Source: Marisa cornuarietis (Eukaryota; Mollusca; Gastropoda; Architaenioglossa; Ampullariidae). From it: 64,000 bases of DNA. The DNA is taken from the NCBI GenBank assembly GCA_004794655.1, contig SMMW01000001.1, positions 20,904,501 to 20,968,500 of the forward strand. The letters run 5' to 3'. The notes beneath the pieces are model-generated. The model did not search any database and was not told where the DNA came from. It saw only the letters and a program-made list of their open reading frames with translations. The stretch's first letter is position 1. Each line of letters opens with the position of its first letter. Below, piece after piece: positions 46,101 to 61,100 of this stretch. Position numbers and translations under genes: made by a program.

Positions 46101-49100
46101 CTAAAATGCTTATGTCTTGGTCTCAAATCTACACCAGCCATATACACTAGTATGAACAAGGCATCTGATGCAGGCAAGGATGTCAATTAATGTCAGCATA
46201 ATATATAAAACTAAAGAATTGATGATACAGTGATGTTAAGACCATTGTACTAAAGCTAGTTTTTTCTTGTGTATGACAGTGTGCACTTTGTTTAGAATTA
46301 AATATGACCGTTGCAATAGGGCTGTGATATATGTTATCCTATGAGCGAGAAATTGTGGCAGCTTAAAAATTTGTGGACCAGATGGCATTGTTCAGGGTAT
46401 AATCACTTTGCAAGTTTTACAGCCCGTTCTGAGATTTTTTTGGACAGAATCATACTGTCTGCATGTGAACATTTAAACAAAAATTATCATTTCTGACTAT
46501 TATTATTAAAATTATCATGTCTGATACCTTCACTTCAGATGCATTTGACATGATACACCTCAGTTCACATCCTTTTGTGCACATGTGCATGTTGATGCAA
46601 TCTTTCTGCTCATCTTTGTTACCAGCCTTGGAATAAATAAATTTAAAAAATGAAATGTGCTGTAAAAACATGCAGATTTATTCATGGACACTACAGATCT
46701 GTTGGTGCAAGCACACACAACACAAGGGTTGGAATGCATGCATAAATGTTTTTTGTACACACAGCAAACAAACCTGATGTGGTAGATGGACATTTCTTTA
46801 CATACACTCACCTCACTCCAGTGTTAAAACGCATGCATACTAACACAAGGTGCACACTCACAATCATGCACAATCCTGTATGTGTAATTCTTTTTAATTG
46901 CTTAGCTGACAATCTGGTGAGAAAAGGAAAAATCTTTTACTAATGACATGCTTTTACTAATGACTAATGGCATAGAACTTAACAAATAAAAGCATCTATA
47001 ATAACCTTCAGAGATATTATTTTTAAAAGTTAGTACTTAAAGCTGCTGTATGCCATTATTGACAAATTACACATTCTTTTTTTTTTTTTTTGCTGTATAA
47101 TTGTCTAACAAAAACAGTATGAGAACCATGAAAGATTTATTTTAACAATGAAGGAAATATTATCCTGAAACAAAGCTTTTACAGTTTTAATAATAAAGGA
47201 CTATTTATTTAGACCTTTCAATGAATGCCAGTATATAAAACTTTCAAAATGAATGTAGATAACAGCATCGTTAAGAATTTTTGTTTTAATTAGTTTTGTA
47301 ATAAAAATGGGTTGGGAATTTTCTTTTTTTTGGGGGGTGGGGGTAGGTGTAGGGATTAGATGCAACGTCTGTTGTCTGAAATCAGTCATCTAAATGTCAC
47401 CACCAAAAAAGAATGTTTGGAGTAAAAATTTGCATATGACCATATCTGAGTTTATCAAAGTGAGGTTTGCATGTAAGTTCTTAAGATGCATGTATCTAAC
47501 CACATGGTACAGCTAGTATATTCATTAATTTCTGTTAGAGAAAAAGAAGTGTATAGGATGTCCTTCATGTTCAGTGTAAAAGACTGGTTGTAGAGTAGAA
47601 TCCATCATAGAGCACCTTGATATGGGAAAGGAGGCCAACTGGGGGGAAGAGAGAGAGAGGGCAGTGTTAAATTATTTTTGTGCTGATTGCACTGATAGAG
47701 AAAGCTGAGGGAAGGACTGTTCAAGAGAGATCAAGTATCAGTAGCTACTGACTGTGCTTTGCCTGTAAAGCAAGCATTGTATTGCTTATCAGGAAGTAGT
47801 AGAGAAACTAGGTAAGGTGTGTGAAGATCATGCAGATGGGACATTGCAGGCAAACTTCTACAGCAGCTGGGAGCATGGAGTAGCTAAAACATGCCCTTGA
47901 ATAAGAGAAAGGGTGGGGGGAATTAATACTAGTTGCACTAGTTATCTAAGACCAGGAGTTGGGTTATTTTTACAACTCCGACAATAGAGACCAGATAATT
48001 TCCTAAATATTTTAAAGACAGTATTAAAACAATCTGCACGAGTCTTTGTGGTGGAAATAAAAAGCATTTTATTTAAAATTAACATTTTGAGCTATGACAG
48101 GTTTTTGTCCACGCTCATAGGAAGAAGATGAAGTACTATTTCTGTCAAGTAGAAAATGTATCTGTTGTCTGTCACATTGTACAGGTTAGACTACAAGATT
48201 ACAAAACATCAACAGAAGTTGAATTTTGTGTGTGCATAGTTCTGGCCTGATATGAAAAAATAGGTCTTATTAAATTTGTACTGAACTCCACATTAAAAAA
48301 GAGAACTGAACATAAGATCCTCACTTAGACTTACAATGTCTCCATGATGCTACTCTAGAAAACATCAAGGAGTTAACTGTTCATGAAGACCTAAAGTGCA
48401 ATCTTTCCTCTGCCATACAGTGTTGATTGAGTTGGACCAGTGTTCGCTTTGTCAGCACATTCAAAATGACACTGGAAAGTCTTGGACAATTGGATAAGCT
48501 TCTTTATTTAAAAAAAAATTGCTTTAGATCTGTTTGAAAACCATTAATCAATATGTGTGTGACTTATTTCCCCACTTTCAGCACATTGAGTGTTTTACAT
48601 ATGAAGCAGTTTTTTTTCTGTGACATTTGTCATCAACGTGTGCATGAGTGCTTACACACACACACCAAGACAGATGGTCAAGAGAGGTGGATTGGCGGTA
48701 GGAACAAGTCAGTGGAACATTTTTAATTAAAATGTCCACTGTATAATAATGTCCATCAAGTTACTATTTATAAAATTAATCTGCCTTTCCAAATTCGTTA
48801 AGATACAGACTTGCTTCTCTTTAGCCACCCTGGATCGACATTTAGTCAGAATTCTAATTTTATTTTTTAGCAGTTCATAACTTCATTAGACAGACTAAAC
48901 TAAAAGTTATATATATATATAGTGCATGTTTCCATAAGTTCTGTTTAGCCATTTTGTTCAGGTATCCCTAACTTTTTGTTCAGATTCTGATTTTACTATG
49001 TTCTTTACCACTTAACCCTTCCTGCTTCCTATCTGCCTTTTATCAGTTCTAATACTTTTGATCCTGTGCTGCTGTTATTTGTTATTTGTTTCTTATTATT

Positions 49101-52100
49101 ATCTTGATGTATTTGTTATTTAAATGTGTGCTTATATAGAAAATTATTCATGTGGGGTGACCACATACTACACGCTCATGCTTTTAGTGGCACCTCTCCT
49201 CCTCTATTCTATTCTGTTGATGTATCCTCAAAAAATTTTAGAGAATTGAAAAAAAATGGAAATGATAACTTGAACTGAAACTTTGCTGAAAGAACTCTTC
49301 AAGATACATACACTAGGACATAAACATGCTCATATGTACACATATGCCTGTAATTTGTATAATCAATTATCCAAAGTCACTTATAAAGACTAATCTATGC
49401 AACATTACATATAAGCCTAGACATATGTCAAAATATAAAATCAAAGCTCATTGCAATCAAATGGACAAGCTTTAATTTGAATTTTGGAGTCGTGGTGGAA
49501 AGAACGTCGATGCTGATGCACGAGTAAAAAGTGCTCACAACAGGAGACTTATTACAGGTGTCACCAAAGAGAAATAAGCTTGCTTAATGTCAGTGGTGTA
49601 GGAATCTAGGTCACAAGCTGTTGGTTTGTGCACTGCTAATAGTTTGTTAATGCACCTGAAATATACCTTTTTCTCTAGACTGTCTCTCTGGAAATAGTTA
49701 AATAGGTACATGGAGGATTAGAGTGTTTATTCTCTAAACAAGTGCAAGGCAAAGATTAAGGAGAGAAAGTAGAAGACTCTGGATAAAGAAATTATAATGC
49801 AGAGTTAATTTAGTTCCTCAGGTCTCAAGTCTGAACAGCATTTCGTACTATCTGCCCTTGAAAGTCAAAGAAGTAGAAAGTGTTCTACTTAACCCTCATG
49901 GTTCGACAAGCGACGATGGTGGCTTTGCCGGGTAGCACGGACAAGGCGATTTTCATTACTTTTTATTGCAAAGTTCAAGTTTTCTCTTTTCCAAAAATGT
50001 ATAGGTTTCTTGGTCTAATGTTTATCTCAGAGCAGCAATAATAAAAAACAAACTTCACCCACTGTCGTCTTCGCAATCTTCAGTTATAAGCCAGTCATTG
50101 TAATGTTATATTTTTATCTTGAACCAAGAGGATTAATTGTATGAACATGTGAACACGATATATTGAAAGATTTTCAGGTGAAAAAGTTGACAGCTGTACT
50201 TCAGTATTTTTTGTTGGCGTTGATCATTGTGATGGTTACAAGCATGTGATTATAGCTGCTGTTAATCTCTGCATGTGTAAAAGTTTGAACTAGCTTATGG
50301 ATGTGGAAGCTGGTTAATACCCCTTTGGGACAAAATAAATTTGTATAGCTCCATACCTGGAATCCAAAATCAGTTAAAGACAGTCCATTTATCCCTCCAT
50401 TTTGAAAGAGATGACTGAAAATTAAATGTCAAGAATATTATTTGGCACAGTTGTTTTGAACATAGTTCATACTGAAATTGAATATCCAAAATTGATATTG
50501 AATATCATTTTTAGTAGTAGAGAAAGGATCATATAAAAATAGTGGCTAATTGTGTGGTTTGATATTTGTTTGTGCTACCATCTGAGGCTGTGAATGTATG
50601 AACAACTTTGCATATTTTAATTATCAGTATAGTCATTTACTGTGGGATTGATAAAACTAAAATCATAATTCAGAGTGTATTTCATTTTGGCATTGTTCCA
50701 TTTTACCAAGTAAGTCTGTGGGTATGCCTGGTTGTAATTGGTTAAAAAAAGTAGGATATTTTAAGAACTAAATCACATATCATGTACATATAATTAATAA
50801 AGGTATTTGGACTAAAACCAGTATGCTTGTACTGGCATAAAAATATAGAACTGGAAAAAGCATGGTTAGCTCTGATAAGTCAGGGCCAGCCTAGGGTCAT
50901 TGGAGGCCCTAGGCGAAGTGAATTTGGTGGCCCCAAATAAAATAGAAAAAGAAAAAATAAACACCAAAAAAAGTCCTGCTGCGAGGCCTCCACCAATTGG
51001 AGGCCCCAGGCAGCTGCCTAGTTTGCCTATACCTAAGGCCAGCCCTGGATAAGTGACACAAAGGATCTGAGAGGAATTTTATCATGTTGCACAGAACAAA
51101 GATGGAATGCAATCTTAAGTTTTCAGTTCAGATAATATAGTTATTGGTTGTCTTGTTTCCTTTGTGGTGGTAATATTAAAATACATTGATGCATCTTATT
51201 TTATGGAGGAAATGCTAAACTATTCAACGACGCAACATCTACAATAAAGATAAATGCAACATAGAATGTGAAAATGTATTTACTCTCATCAAACTACCTA
51301 ATGCCACATTGAAATTTGCAAAAATTTGAGAGCTTTATTTAGGGATTTATATGTTTACTAAAAACTAATATTAAAATATTCAAGCATGCAACATCTATAG
51401 AAAAGATACATGTAGCATTTAAAAAACTGAAAATGTAATTAATCTCAGCAGAGTGTCTAATGCCACCAGAAATTTGAGAGTTGTGTAACCAAGTCATTCT
51501 GTGATTATAGATGTTGCAAATTATTTTTGATGCAGTGATAATTATAGAAATTGCAATAACAATATACACTTTTTTTCCCTATGGCATTCTGTTCCAAAAC
51601 TATCCAATTCTCTTACCCTCAAATTCTCAGCCTGTTTATTGCAGATTTGCTTTGAAATAATTCACATAAATCAGATGCAAAGACATAGAGAGATTGTGGA
51701 GGTGGGGGAAGATCAATAAAATCACAAAATCTAGAATTTTAAAAGAAGATGTGACAAAAGAACAAAACTAATTCACTTATTTAGATGAAGACTGGTTAGA
51801 GCAGCAAGGTGGAAATAGAACATTATATAAGTTTTGTTGAAAAAGATGCAGTTGCTGCTCTTAATACATGGAAATAATTTTGTAGTAGGGTTCAAAATTT
51901 GAATACGTAATTTAAAAAAAGAAATCAGTCAGTATAAATTGTCATTCTATGTATTAAAGATTGTTTCTTGATTATAAATTGTTTTGAATTCCTCCTGATT
52001 TGTTTTTTTTTTTTTGTTGCAGAAGCTCTGGACACTTCTGGTGCTGTCATGCCACAAGGTATGTTTTCTTTGTAGTGTCTTTCACAGCAGGAGTAAAAGC

Positions 52101-55100
52101 ATCATTGAGATACATGTAATAAACATAAAAAAACAACCCAACAGACAGTGCATTTGTGTAGATGTGACTAAATGTGTGCGCATGTCTTGAAGGGTGACAT
52201 TAATCTGATAAGGAGACTTTGTTGAAAGAAAACTTTGACCTCATATAACAGGCACTTTTGTTGTACTTTTGCATACCATGTGAGCAGCTTGTAAATTGAT
52301 CTGTAGTAAAATAACTAAACTTAATGATTTCAAAAAGTGAACTGAGATTAGCAGGTAGATTACTTTGAAGGTGGCCATTATTGTTTAGTTAAGAAGACAT
52401 CTGTCCCACTGTAAATAGTATTGTAATAAATATAAAAATTATCAAGGAATTGATATTAAACAAACTTATTATTTGTCACATCTATCCATCAATCTTATTA
52501 ATTTAAAAGAAAATCATTCACCAGAAAATTTGCATTATTTAAAAAAAGGATTAAATTTTCCTGCAGTGTTTCCCAAGACCAGAAACTGTACAACAATGGA
52601 GCAACAGTTTTTTTTAAATCATCAAGCACAAGTCAATAAAAGTTGCCATAGTAATTTGAAAAAAAATGTCAGGCACTGCATCCATTCCCATTCTTACAAA
52701 ATTAAGACTTACAAGCCCTTAAACATAAAAAGAGCCTTATAGTTATAACTCCCTTGCCAATAATAAAGGTCTTGAAATGTTGAAATATCAGATACTTGGC
52801 TAGGAATTCAGGAGAGAACAAAAATATAACATCTATTAAAATTTATTTATGCTACAGATAAATCAGTTGCCAGTCTATCTACAAAGTTGGGTTGTGACTT
52901 GCTAAAACAAAACAGTGTGAATTGTGTGGTTATTTCTGTCATAAAGAATGTTTCTCGGCCAACAGCTGAGAAAGTGCCAAGCAGGGAATGTAGGCAAGCT
53001 AGCAAGGAAAATGGGCTGAAGGGCAAAAATATGTGAGCTAAAAATAGTGCCCTTCTGTGCACATTAAAATCAATGGAGAGGTAAATATTTGAACAATATG
53101 GAAGGAAATTGGAAATAAAGAGCTATGGCACAGATAAGCAGACAAAATTGTTACATCTCAATTGTATGTAAATGTTGGTTTTACGTTTCTGAAAAAAAAT
53201 CTTTGAAGTATAAGATGTTTTTTTATTTTCATATGTGTGTGCGTGTTGCATAATAACTAGAAGGGGCCTACCTAAAAGATGCCAGATATTAGATAAATAA
53301 ACTAAAGTATACACATCCATCTGCACATGCTTATGCACTCATATGTACATGCAGTTTCCACACACACACACACCCCTACATTTGTTTTCTCTGTAACCTA
53401 TTGATTAAACCCTGACCAAATGGTTACTGGTTTTTAAGGGTACAGGGGCCTGTCCTTAGAAGACCCCCTTTGCCCACCCAGCAGGTGTCCAGTAGAAATG
53501 GGTACCTGAGATAGCAGAGAGGTAATAATGGTGGAAGGAGAAGGCTGTGCTTCATGTGACACATGCCCTGCCCTGCCTTTCAAATGCTCTTCCCCACCCA
53601 GCTGTGAGATTCTTGACCTTTCACCTTTTTGCTTTTCACTTGGTGTCCCTCTTTCTCCAGTGTAGAAGAAGAAATATGTAGAAATATTAAAAGCCCACTG
53701 ATTAAGACTCTTAATAAGTCTGAATCTCTATAGTCATTGCCAGTCCACATTTGCCCTGCATATGTTTAGAATCATAGATTCATGAAGTGTGAGTTTGTTT
53801 TTTTTATTATTTTAACTGTATCTGTTAATATACACCATTATCACCAGTAAAAAATATCTTTATCTAGTTATTTGGAGTCAGTGCAGAAATAATTGAAAGG
53901 TCATGAAAAAAAGTGCTGATAATTTTTATCTTGGACCATATCCTGAGCTTATTATCATAGGATTAAAGTATTGTGTTCAGCAGTTTTAAGATTTTTTGTT
54001 GTTATTTTGAATATTTTTAGAGCTCCTGCAGGATGAGTGTTAGTGCCTTGAAAGATTTTACAGGGTTGCATGTATGGCCAGTGAACAAAGCTGTTTCCAA
54101 TATCTTAGAAAATCATGTTTACCTATTTTTTAGGATTATCATCACTTTTTTCATAGGTCTTGGTGAGTGTTGCTAGTGCTTTGCAGCCCATACAGGATTA
54201 GCAACAAAGTTCCTTACATTGTCATATACTCAGTAGATCAATTTAAGCATTTCACTGTTTTTCAAGATCTGTATGATTACCATCACTGCTTTTCCACAAC
54301 AACAACAAAAAAACCATGTTAGCATTTTCATCACCATTTTCCAAGATCTGTGTACCATTATTGCTGTCTCCAAGATACATAAAATTACCATCACTACTTT
54401 TCATTATCAGAAGATTATCATCAATATTTTCATCACAGTTTTCCAAGATCTGTTTGCTTGCCATTGCTATTTTTCAAGATCTATATGATAACCATCAATA
54501 CCATCAATTTCCTAGTGTTTTGGAAACACCACATGTATATTGACTAGAGTTTATTGGATAAACATGACAGCTTTCAGGCTTCTACACAAGTAGCATCATT
54601 ATTTATGGAGTCGTTAATGATTCTACAGAATTTCCTCTCTGCTTTAAAGATCTACAGGATTAATATCACTACCTCATTTAAAAAGTTTGTTGACTGTAAC
54701 CATGAGCATTAAGGCATTTTTTGTTGTTTTTGTGTATCCTTTCAGCCTGTGCAATGGTCTTATGGGTCAAGTGTGCTGGATATTGCATTGTGGGTGATAA
54801 TCAGCTGTATATATTCAGATCAGAAATAATCAGACGCTGTGCACAGCAATGGGCTTTAAAAATCATCACTGATAAAATGGTTGGGGTTTGAGTGGGGGAG
54901 TTTTGGTGTCTGCATAGTGTTCAGTCTTTGTGCAGCAGTCCTTGAAGAACAGTTTTGCACATCTACTAAAGACTATCAGTTGCTCTGCTTATATCAATGT
55001 TTTTTGTGAAGATAGGCCATCATTTGCAATAAAAATAAGGAGACTTGCCAAACTGTGATTTTTGTTATTAGTATTGTCATGTGTTACGTTTCAAGAAATT

Positions 55101-58100
55101 TAAAAAAAATTCATCGCCCAAACAGAACTTTAAATTACAGTGAACTCAGATGCACAGGCAGGAGACTTTTCATGTTAACAGGTTTTTTTTTCCTCCTGAA
55201 AACAAGAAACTGATGTGTAACTTGTAGCATATTTTTAATTTGAAGGGGGTCTTCATAAGGCTTTATTCAGTCTGTCAGTTTAGTACAGCAGAACTTTCTA
55301 TGAGAAGATAACTATTCTTGTCTTCGATAACTAAAGTTTTGTGCGGATCTGTCTAGATGAGGTTCTTCATAGTTAATAGGTCTTTTCTGCTGTCACTCCA
55401 TGCCATACCTCATTTATGTTACAACATCACTCCTAGATCCAGTTTCATTAGCTGCCTTCATCCCTTTCATGATGTGGCCGCTCAGGTTTTGTATGAAGAT
55501 TTCCAGTTTTTGGGTGTAACACCTTCTCCAAGTCGAAGTAAATTCAAGGGTTGATACAGCAGCATTTCACTTTCAGTTCAACTTCAGCCTCGGTTAGACA
55601 AGGTTATGGTCACTTTCTGTATCCATGCCTGCATATGACCCTGTTTTAGCCTTGTTGATGCTGGATTTGAAACACCTTGGTAACAAGGTGACATCAGATT
55701 GGTTATGGACCAAACCATAGGAGGATGCCAGGTTACCATCCTTGAATATTTGTGAAGATGGAGAGTATTGGCTAGGATGAGTCATGGCTTTGTGCAAACT
55801 CTAGGCCCATTTTGAAGGTTTCTCCTAGACTGAATTTATTTACCATTCCTGGCCATTGTTGGTACATGTCTGGCTGATCTTGGGGGTCTAGTTGCTAAGT
55901 ACAACAGAAATTTCCTTCCTTTCTAACCTTTTCCAGCTGGTCATAGAACTCCTCCACTTCGTTACTAAAAGGCAGATCCCAACATCCATCCCAGCTGAGC
56001 TGCTTAATAAACCAAGATGGAGAAGAATCAGTGAAAACCCTTATCACTTTGTGTCAAAAAAATAAAAAACAACTGGGAAATCTAGAAACAGAAAACACTG
56101 CCAGAGCTACAGAACCATAAGCATAATCAGCTACCCAAGCAAAGTCATGCTTAAGGTAATCCAGAATTGCCTCGGTGCCACTGCCAAGAAGCTGCTAGCA
56201 AGACAGTGAGTAAGAAAATTTTTCTGACTCTCCTACTTGAAATGCTAGACTGTTATGTGGCAAGTGTGGTCACCACACCCATGGGACACCAGGAAGCCCT
56301 TCTCACACCAGTGAACGAGCACAAACTGGTTTGGTTTGGTTTGGTTTGGCCATGTTACCCAGCATGACACTCTAAGATTGTCCTTCAGGGCACCTCCAAG
56401 ATGAAAAACTAGATGGCAAACATGAAGCTTAGTGGACTACTCATTGCATGCAGGACGTTCAGTACCACTCAAGACCAACATATGTGAGCCTTGTCAGCTG
56501 TTATGTCTAGCCAGATTTAAGATTTCTTTAACACCCCTTCATTGTCTATTGACATAGATCCTTGCTTAATAGTAAGCATTTTGGCAACTTTATTCAGCAG
56601 AATCACTAGCTCTAGACAACAAGATGCTGAGCACCCCTGCAACCAATCTGGCACTGACGAGTAGTGGAACTCCTTCCTAGACATGGTCCACACAGTTGCT
56701 CTGTAACACTTGGCCCAACCAATAGCCATCTCTGAGTGGTTCAGTGAAAATGATGCAGAAATTCAGGCCCTGCTATCGCCTCTTTTGTTCAAACCAAAAT
56801 GACTCTGCATCAGTTCTGCATAATGCTGCATTCACTAGTGTGTGCAAGTACAGCTCAGTAGAAAAGCTCACAACATTTGGGGCAACACAGAAAAACAGCT
56901 CAAAGCAGTTCCACAACGCTTTAAAGTCTGTCTGTGGTACAGTCTTCAGGATCTTTTGTCCATATCAGGCACAATCTTTACCTTCTGGCTTCTTGAGTAT
57001 CTTGAGCGCAGCATTTCTCCCTTGAAAACCATGCTTGTACATCAGTAATGTATTATTTTTATATTGCCACTGGACGTTCAGATTAAAGAAGGTAGGGAAA
57101 ATGTGAAGGAGGTTTCAGAGAGTTTCGAGAACTGTGGAAAGTCAAGAATTAAGTTGGCCATACCTGTATGAGTGCTGAGTATTCAGAAGGGAAAACTGTT
57201 TGAAATGTTAAACAACAAACCCACATAAGAATGTCTTCATGAAAACATTGAGGCTACATGGCAAGGTTGGCATTAAGCAGATTTTGCCTAGCTGTTCCAG
57301 CTCTCTTTTTTCCCATTGACAATGCTCTGTATAGATGATGCCCTTTAAAGTAGCTTGTTGAAACTATCAGGCAGGTTTTCTGAATGCTGGTATTTGTACA
57401 CTTCTTATACTTGCATCATTTGTAACATGAAATTGACTGCTGGGCTAATTGTTATAACTGGAGGCATGCCCTTGACCTTGCAGAATGAGCTCTGTAGTTG
57501 GGAATACTGGAAGGGATTGTTTGAAGAATGGAAGCAGTAAACTTTAATTAGGGTGAAAGAAACATACACCATGCAGAAGAAGCCCAGAGAAAAAAAAAAT
57601 TTAAATATGGCAATTGCTGTAAGGATGCAATGGGGAGCTGCATGTTTATTATATTGCCAACTGGCCCATCGAGTCTTTGTCTTAATATCTGACCAGTCAT
57701 TTTGTCCTGTTACTAATCCTCTCTTCTCAAGTTGTTAAGTCAGTCTGTTTTGTTTTTTTTAATGAATGTAATGTTTGATATACACTGAGTTGTATTTTTT
57801 TTCTACTGTGACTATAATGTAGTATCAAAAAAGCAGTATGTGTCTCATTCTGACAGTCTTTCCCTAATGATTTAGCTGAAATATAAACGAAAAGCAGCAG
57901 TACACATATAGATCCATGAAATGGTGGGGAAACTGCAGGATGTGGAAATAGTGGAGCATGGGTCATCGTTTGGTTTGGGAGTCAAATACATGTGCTCAAC
58001 ACTTCAGCAATCTGATCAAAGTTGTAGACCATCCCCCTCTACCCAAAAAGTGTATATTTTTCTGTAGCAACTGAACATTGAATTTCATTGTAAAAATATG

Positions 58101-61100
58101 ATTTTAACTATTTTTTGGGTACTACTTTTGTTTTTTTCTGTTAAAGATAGTGAACTTTGATGAGAATAGGAACTTCTTTCTGTCCACAGAGAAGAAAGAA
58201 AGAGTGTTCAGAGAGAAAGAAGGAATGTTGAATCGTCGCAGAGGAGCTATGAGGCGCAGAGTACATCAAGTCAATGGACACAAATTTATGGCAATGTTTT
58301 TCCCTCAGCCAACATTTTGCTCACTATGTAGGGATTTTCTATGGTGAGTCTCTCATCCGAATGTCATTCCTCTCATTTTCTTTTTTAAAATCATGTACTT
58401 AATTTCTCATCAATAATCATAGATCTTAGTTGCCTGTGTTGCAAGATTATTTCTATACCATCTCTCCCCTCCCACTTGCAAACATCATGGACAGAACCGC
58501 TGGCTGTCTGCTGAGACCAATGCTTAGCCTCTCATGAAGTTGTAGGCTGTCAGGTCTTGACAAAACATTTAACAGTTTAGTATCCGGAACTGTGACAAAA
58601 TTCTTAAACTCAACAATAGATTTACAATAAATTTGTTACTACAATTTTTTTTAATGGAAAAAGTCTTAAGCAACCACTTCCCATGACTTAGAGCCATTAA
58701 ACTGAAAAAACAACAGACCATGAAGCTTTAGCTTTGGTACCTCTGTCAACATGAGAGTTCGCATCGTCTGCACTTCTTCTTGATGTTGATAGTTAAACCG
58801 GAACTGAATTTGTGCTTTGGCCTTGTTTGAGAAGTTAATGTGGAAAATTCATTTCAAGCAGTCCAGAGATTTACATCCTTGGAAACATGCATTCATTTGT
58901 AGCAGGCATGATAGGGAGTTGGTTTGATATTTTTGGAGGAAGTATTTGTTCTGTGATGCTCAACAAAAACTCATTGGCTGACCTAAAAGTTTTATTTTAA
59001 ACATTTGGTGACCTGGGAAATAGCACACATGGGCAAACACTTTCTCCTTCTCCTATGACCCTGTTATACAAGTAAACAAAATTTGTAATTACATATAAAT
59101 GATATACTTATCAGATAACAGACATGCAAAGTGCACCTTTTTCCTAACCAGATCAATGAGCGTGCAAAAGATTAAGTTGAAGGTCTAATTATGGTGGCAT
59201 CTAAAAGACCTTGAATGTGCTGAAAATCTTTTGTTGACAACGGTCTTGCCCATTCCCTAATGTCAGGGCCTGGATTAATCTTCATATCAAACTCTGTGCT
59301 AGTGTTTGCTCGGTTAATGTCAGACTCATTTTTATATGAATAAATCTGTACATTCTTATAGCTTTTGTCCGCACTGTTTCTTCCAATCATCAGGTACATT
59401 TTCTTCAAACTGAAAAGACAGTGTTAGTGTGTGTTCTCTTTTGAGTCAGACTTTGGGTATTGAAGCTCACACTGTCACTTGACACATCAGCATGTAAATC
59501 ATGTAACAACTGATAAGCATCATATTCAGCATGGATGCTCATGATATCTGGAATTACATATCTCCTCAAGGCTACATCCTCATCTGAGGCATTACACAAA
59601 GTGACCCTTACATTAAACTAGTCGTTAACCAATACCTTACTAGCTACTACTCCCAAACCCTCTGGTAGACACTTTGAAGCTGGTTCTTGAATTAGAACTA
59701 CAGTATGGAACTGTGACACAGCTACTCTTGAGATTCCCTTAACAGTTACACTAATTGTGCAGGGATAACAACATCGTTTCCCTTGATTCTCACTAACCCC
59801 AAACACCTTTCAGGGTTTCGACATGAAATGGACAATTTGTACGTTGTTTCTGCATTAAACGGAATTTGATTGAAAATACTCTCAGGATTTTCTTTCCTGG
59901 CTAACTGTTTGAACATATTTGTCCCAGTTATGATAGAAGAATACCCAGTAGCCTTACCCATAAAGGCTACAACATGTACAGTCTCATCACTCCCAGTGAC
60001 TGAAACAGGTAGCAATATATACAAATAGCACCAATGTAAGGTGCAACTTGATCAACTGCCTTTTTTACAGATAGATTGAAACCAACAATGTCGTCTAAAT
60101 TTAACAATGGGATATGGGAAAGATTGTTTTTGTAGAACTCCTCTGCAACTGTGGTGACTTGAGAACCACTGTCCAACAATCTTCTTGTGGTGAAACTACA
60201 TACACTGAAATCACATTCAAGAGAAGGTCCCAGAAGAGCTTCAAGATACTGTGAGGAGTCCATTTCTGCTAAAACAATCTCTGATGTGAGGCAGCTCTCA
60301 TTTTTTTAACTTAAGTTCTGCAAACATAATGACACCTGTGATTCAGACAAATTAGCGGCTGTTTTCACAACTTTCAGTTGCTAGGGTAGGCCTGAATTAG
60401 AGTCTTGAGGTAAAACTCTAAAGTTCTTCCCCACTGCGTCTCCTTGCACAACTTCTTTCAAAGTCACTGTTTTCCCGGGCAAGATGCACAAAAATAAGTT
60501 CCCCCGCACCTGTGCGGGGTTTAATTGAACTTTCCCTTGACACGATTCCTGCTGATGTTTGGAGTTTCTTAAATTCAGAGGCTGAAGCAATAGATGCAGT
60601 TACTGGTCATTCCTTTCTAGTGACTAATTATCATTTCAAGGCTTGGACTTCATTGTCTCCCCTGCTATGAAACCAGGCTTTTGCAGCACTCTTGCACTTT
60701 CTCGCCCCAAATGATTCACTGGAGGTGGTTGTCTCCTTGAACAGATGTCTGACATCACTGTAGTACTTTGTGTTGTTACCCTAACACCCGGTAGAATCAT
60801 TGTGGTACCCTGGGGTAGAACCACATTTGCCTGGGGCAAAGACAAACCTCATGGTGTTGGCACAAAAGGTTTAGACAGCATGTTGGCCAACAACTTCTGA
60901 GCCACTAGCAACAGTTTTGCTATCTGTTCAATGTCATAGTCACTACTATGAAATTGATGATTTGCCTTTGGAGAGCTTTGAGGGGTGGTGTGGCTTCCCC
61001 ATTTTTCACATGATGTAAGACTTCTGACAGGACAGGTTCAGCTTGATCTGGAGTTCCAAATTTGGTACAAAATTCAAAAGCTAGCAATGACTGAGTGTCC

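Noticed and set aside
56327..56349. TGGTT repeat as telomere-like DNA
   Set aside because: The unit is not an animal telomere repeat (TTAGGG) and the tract is too short.
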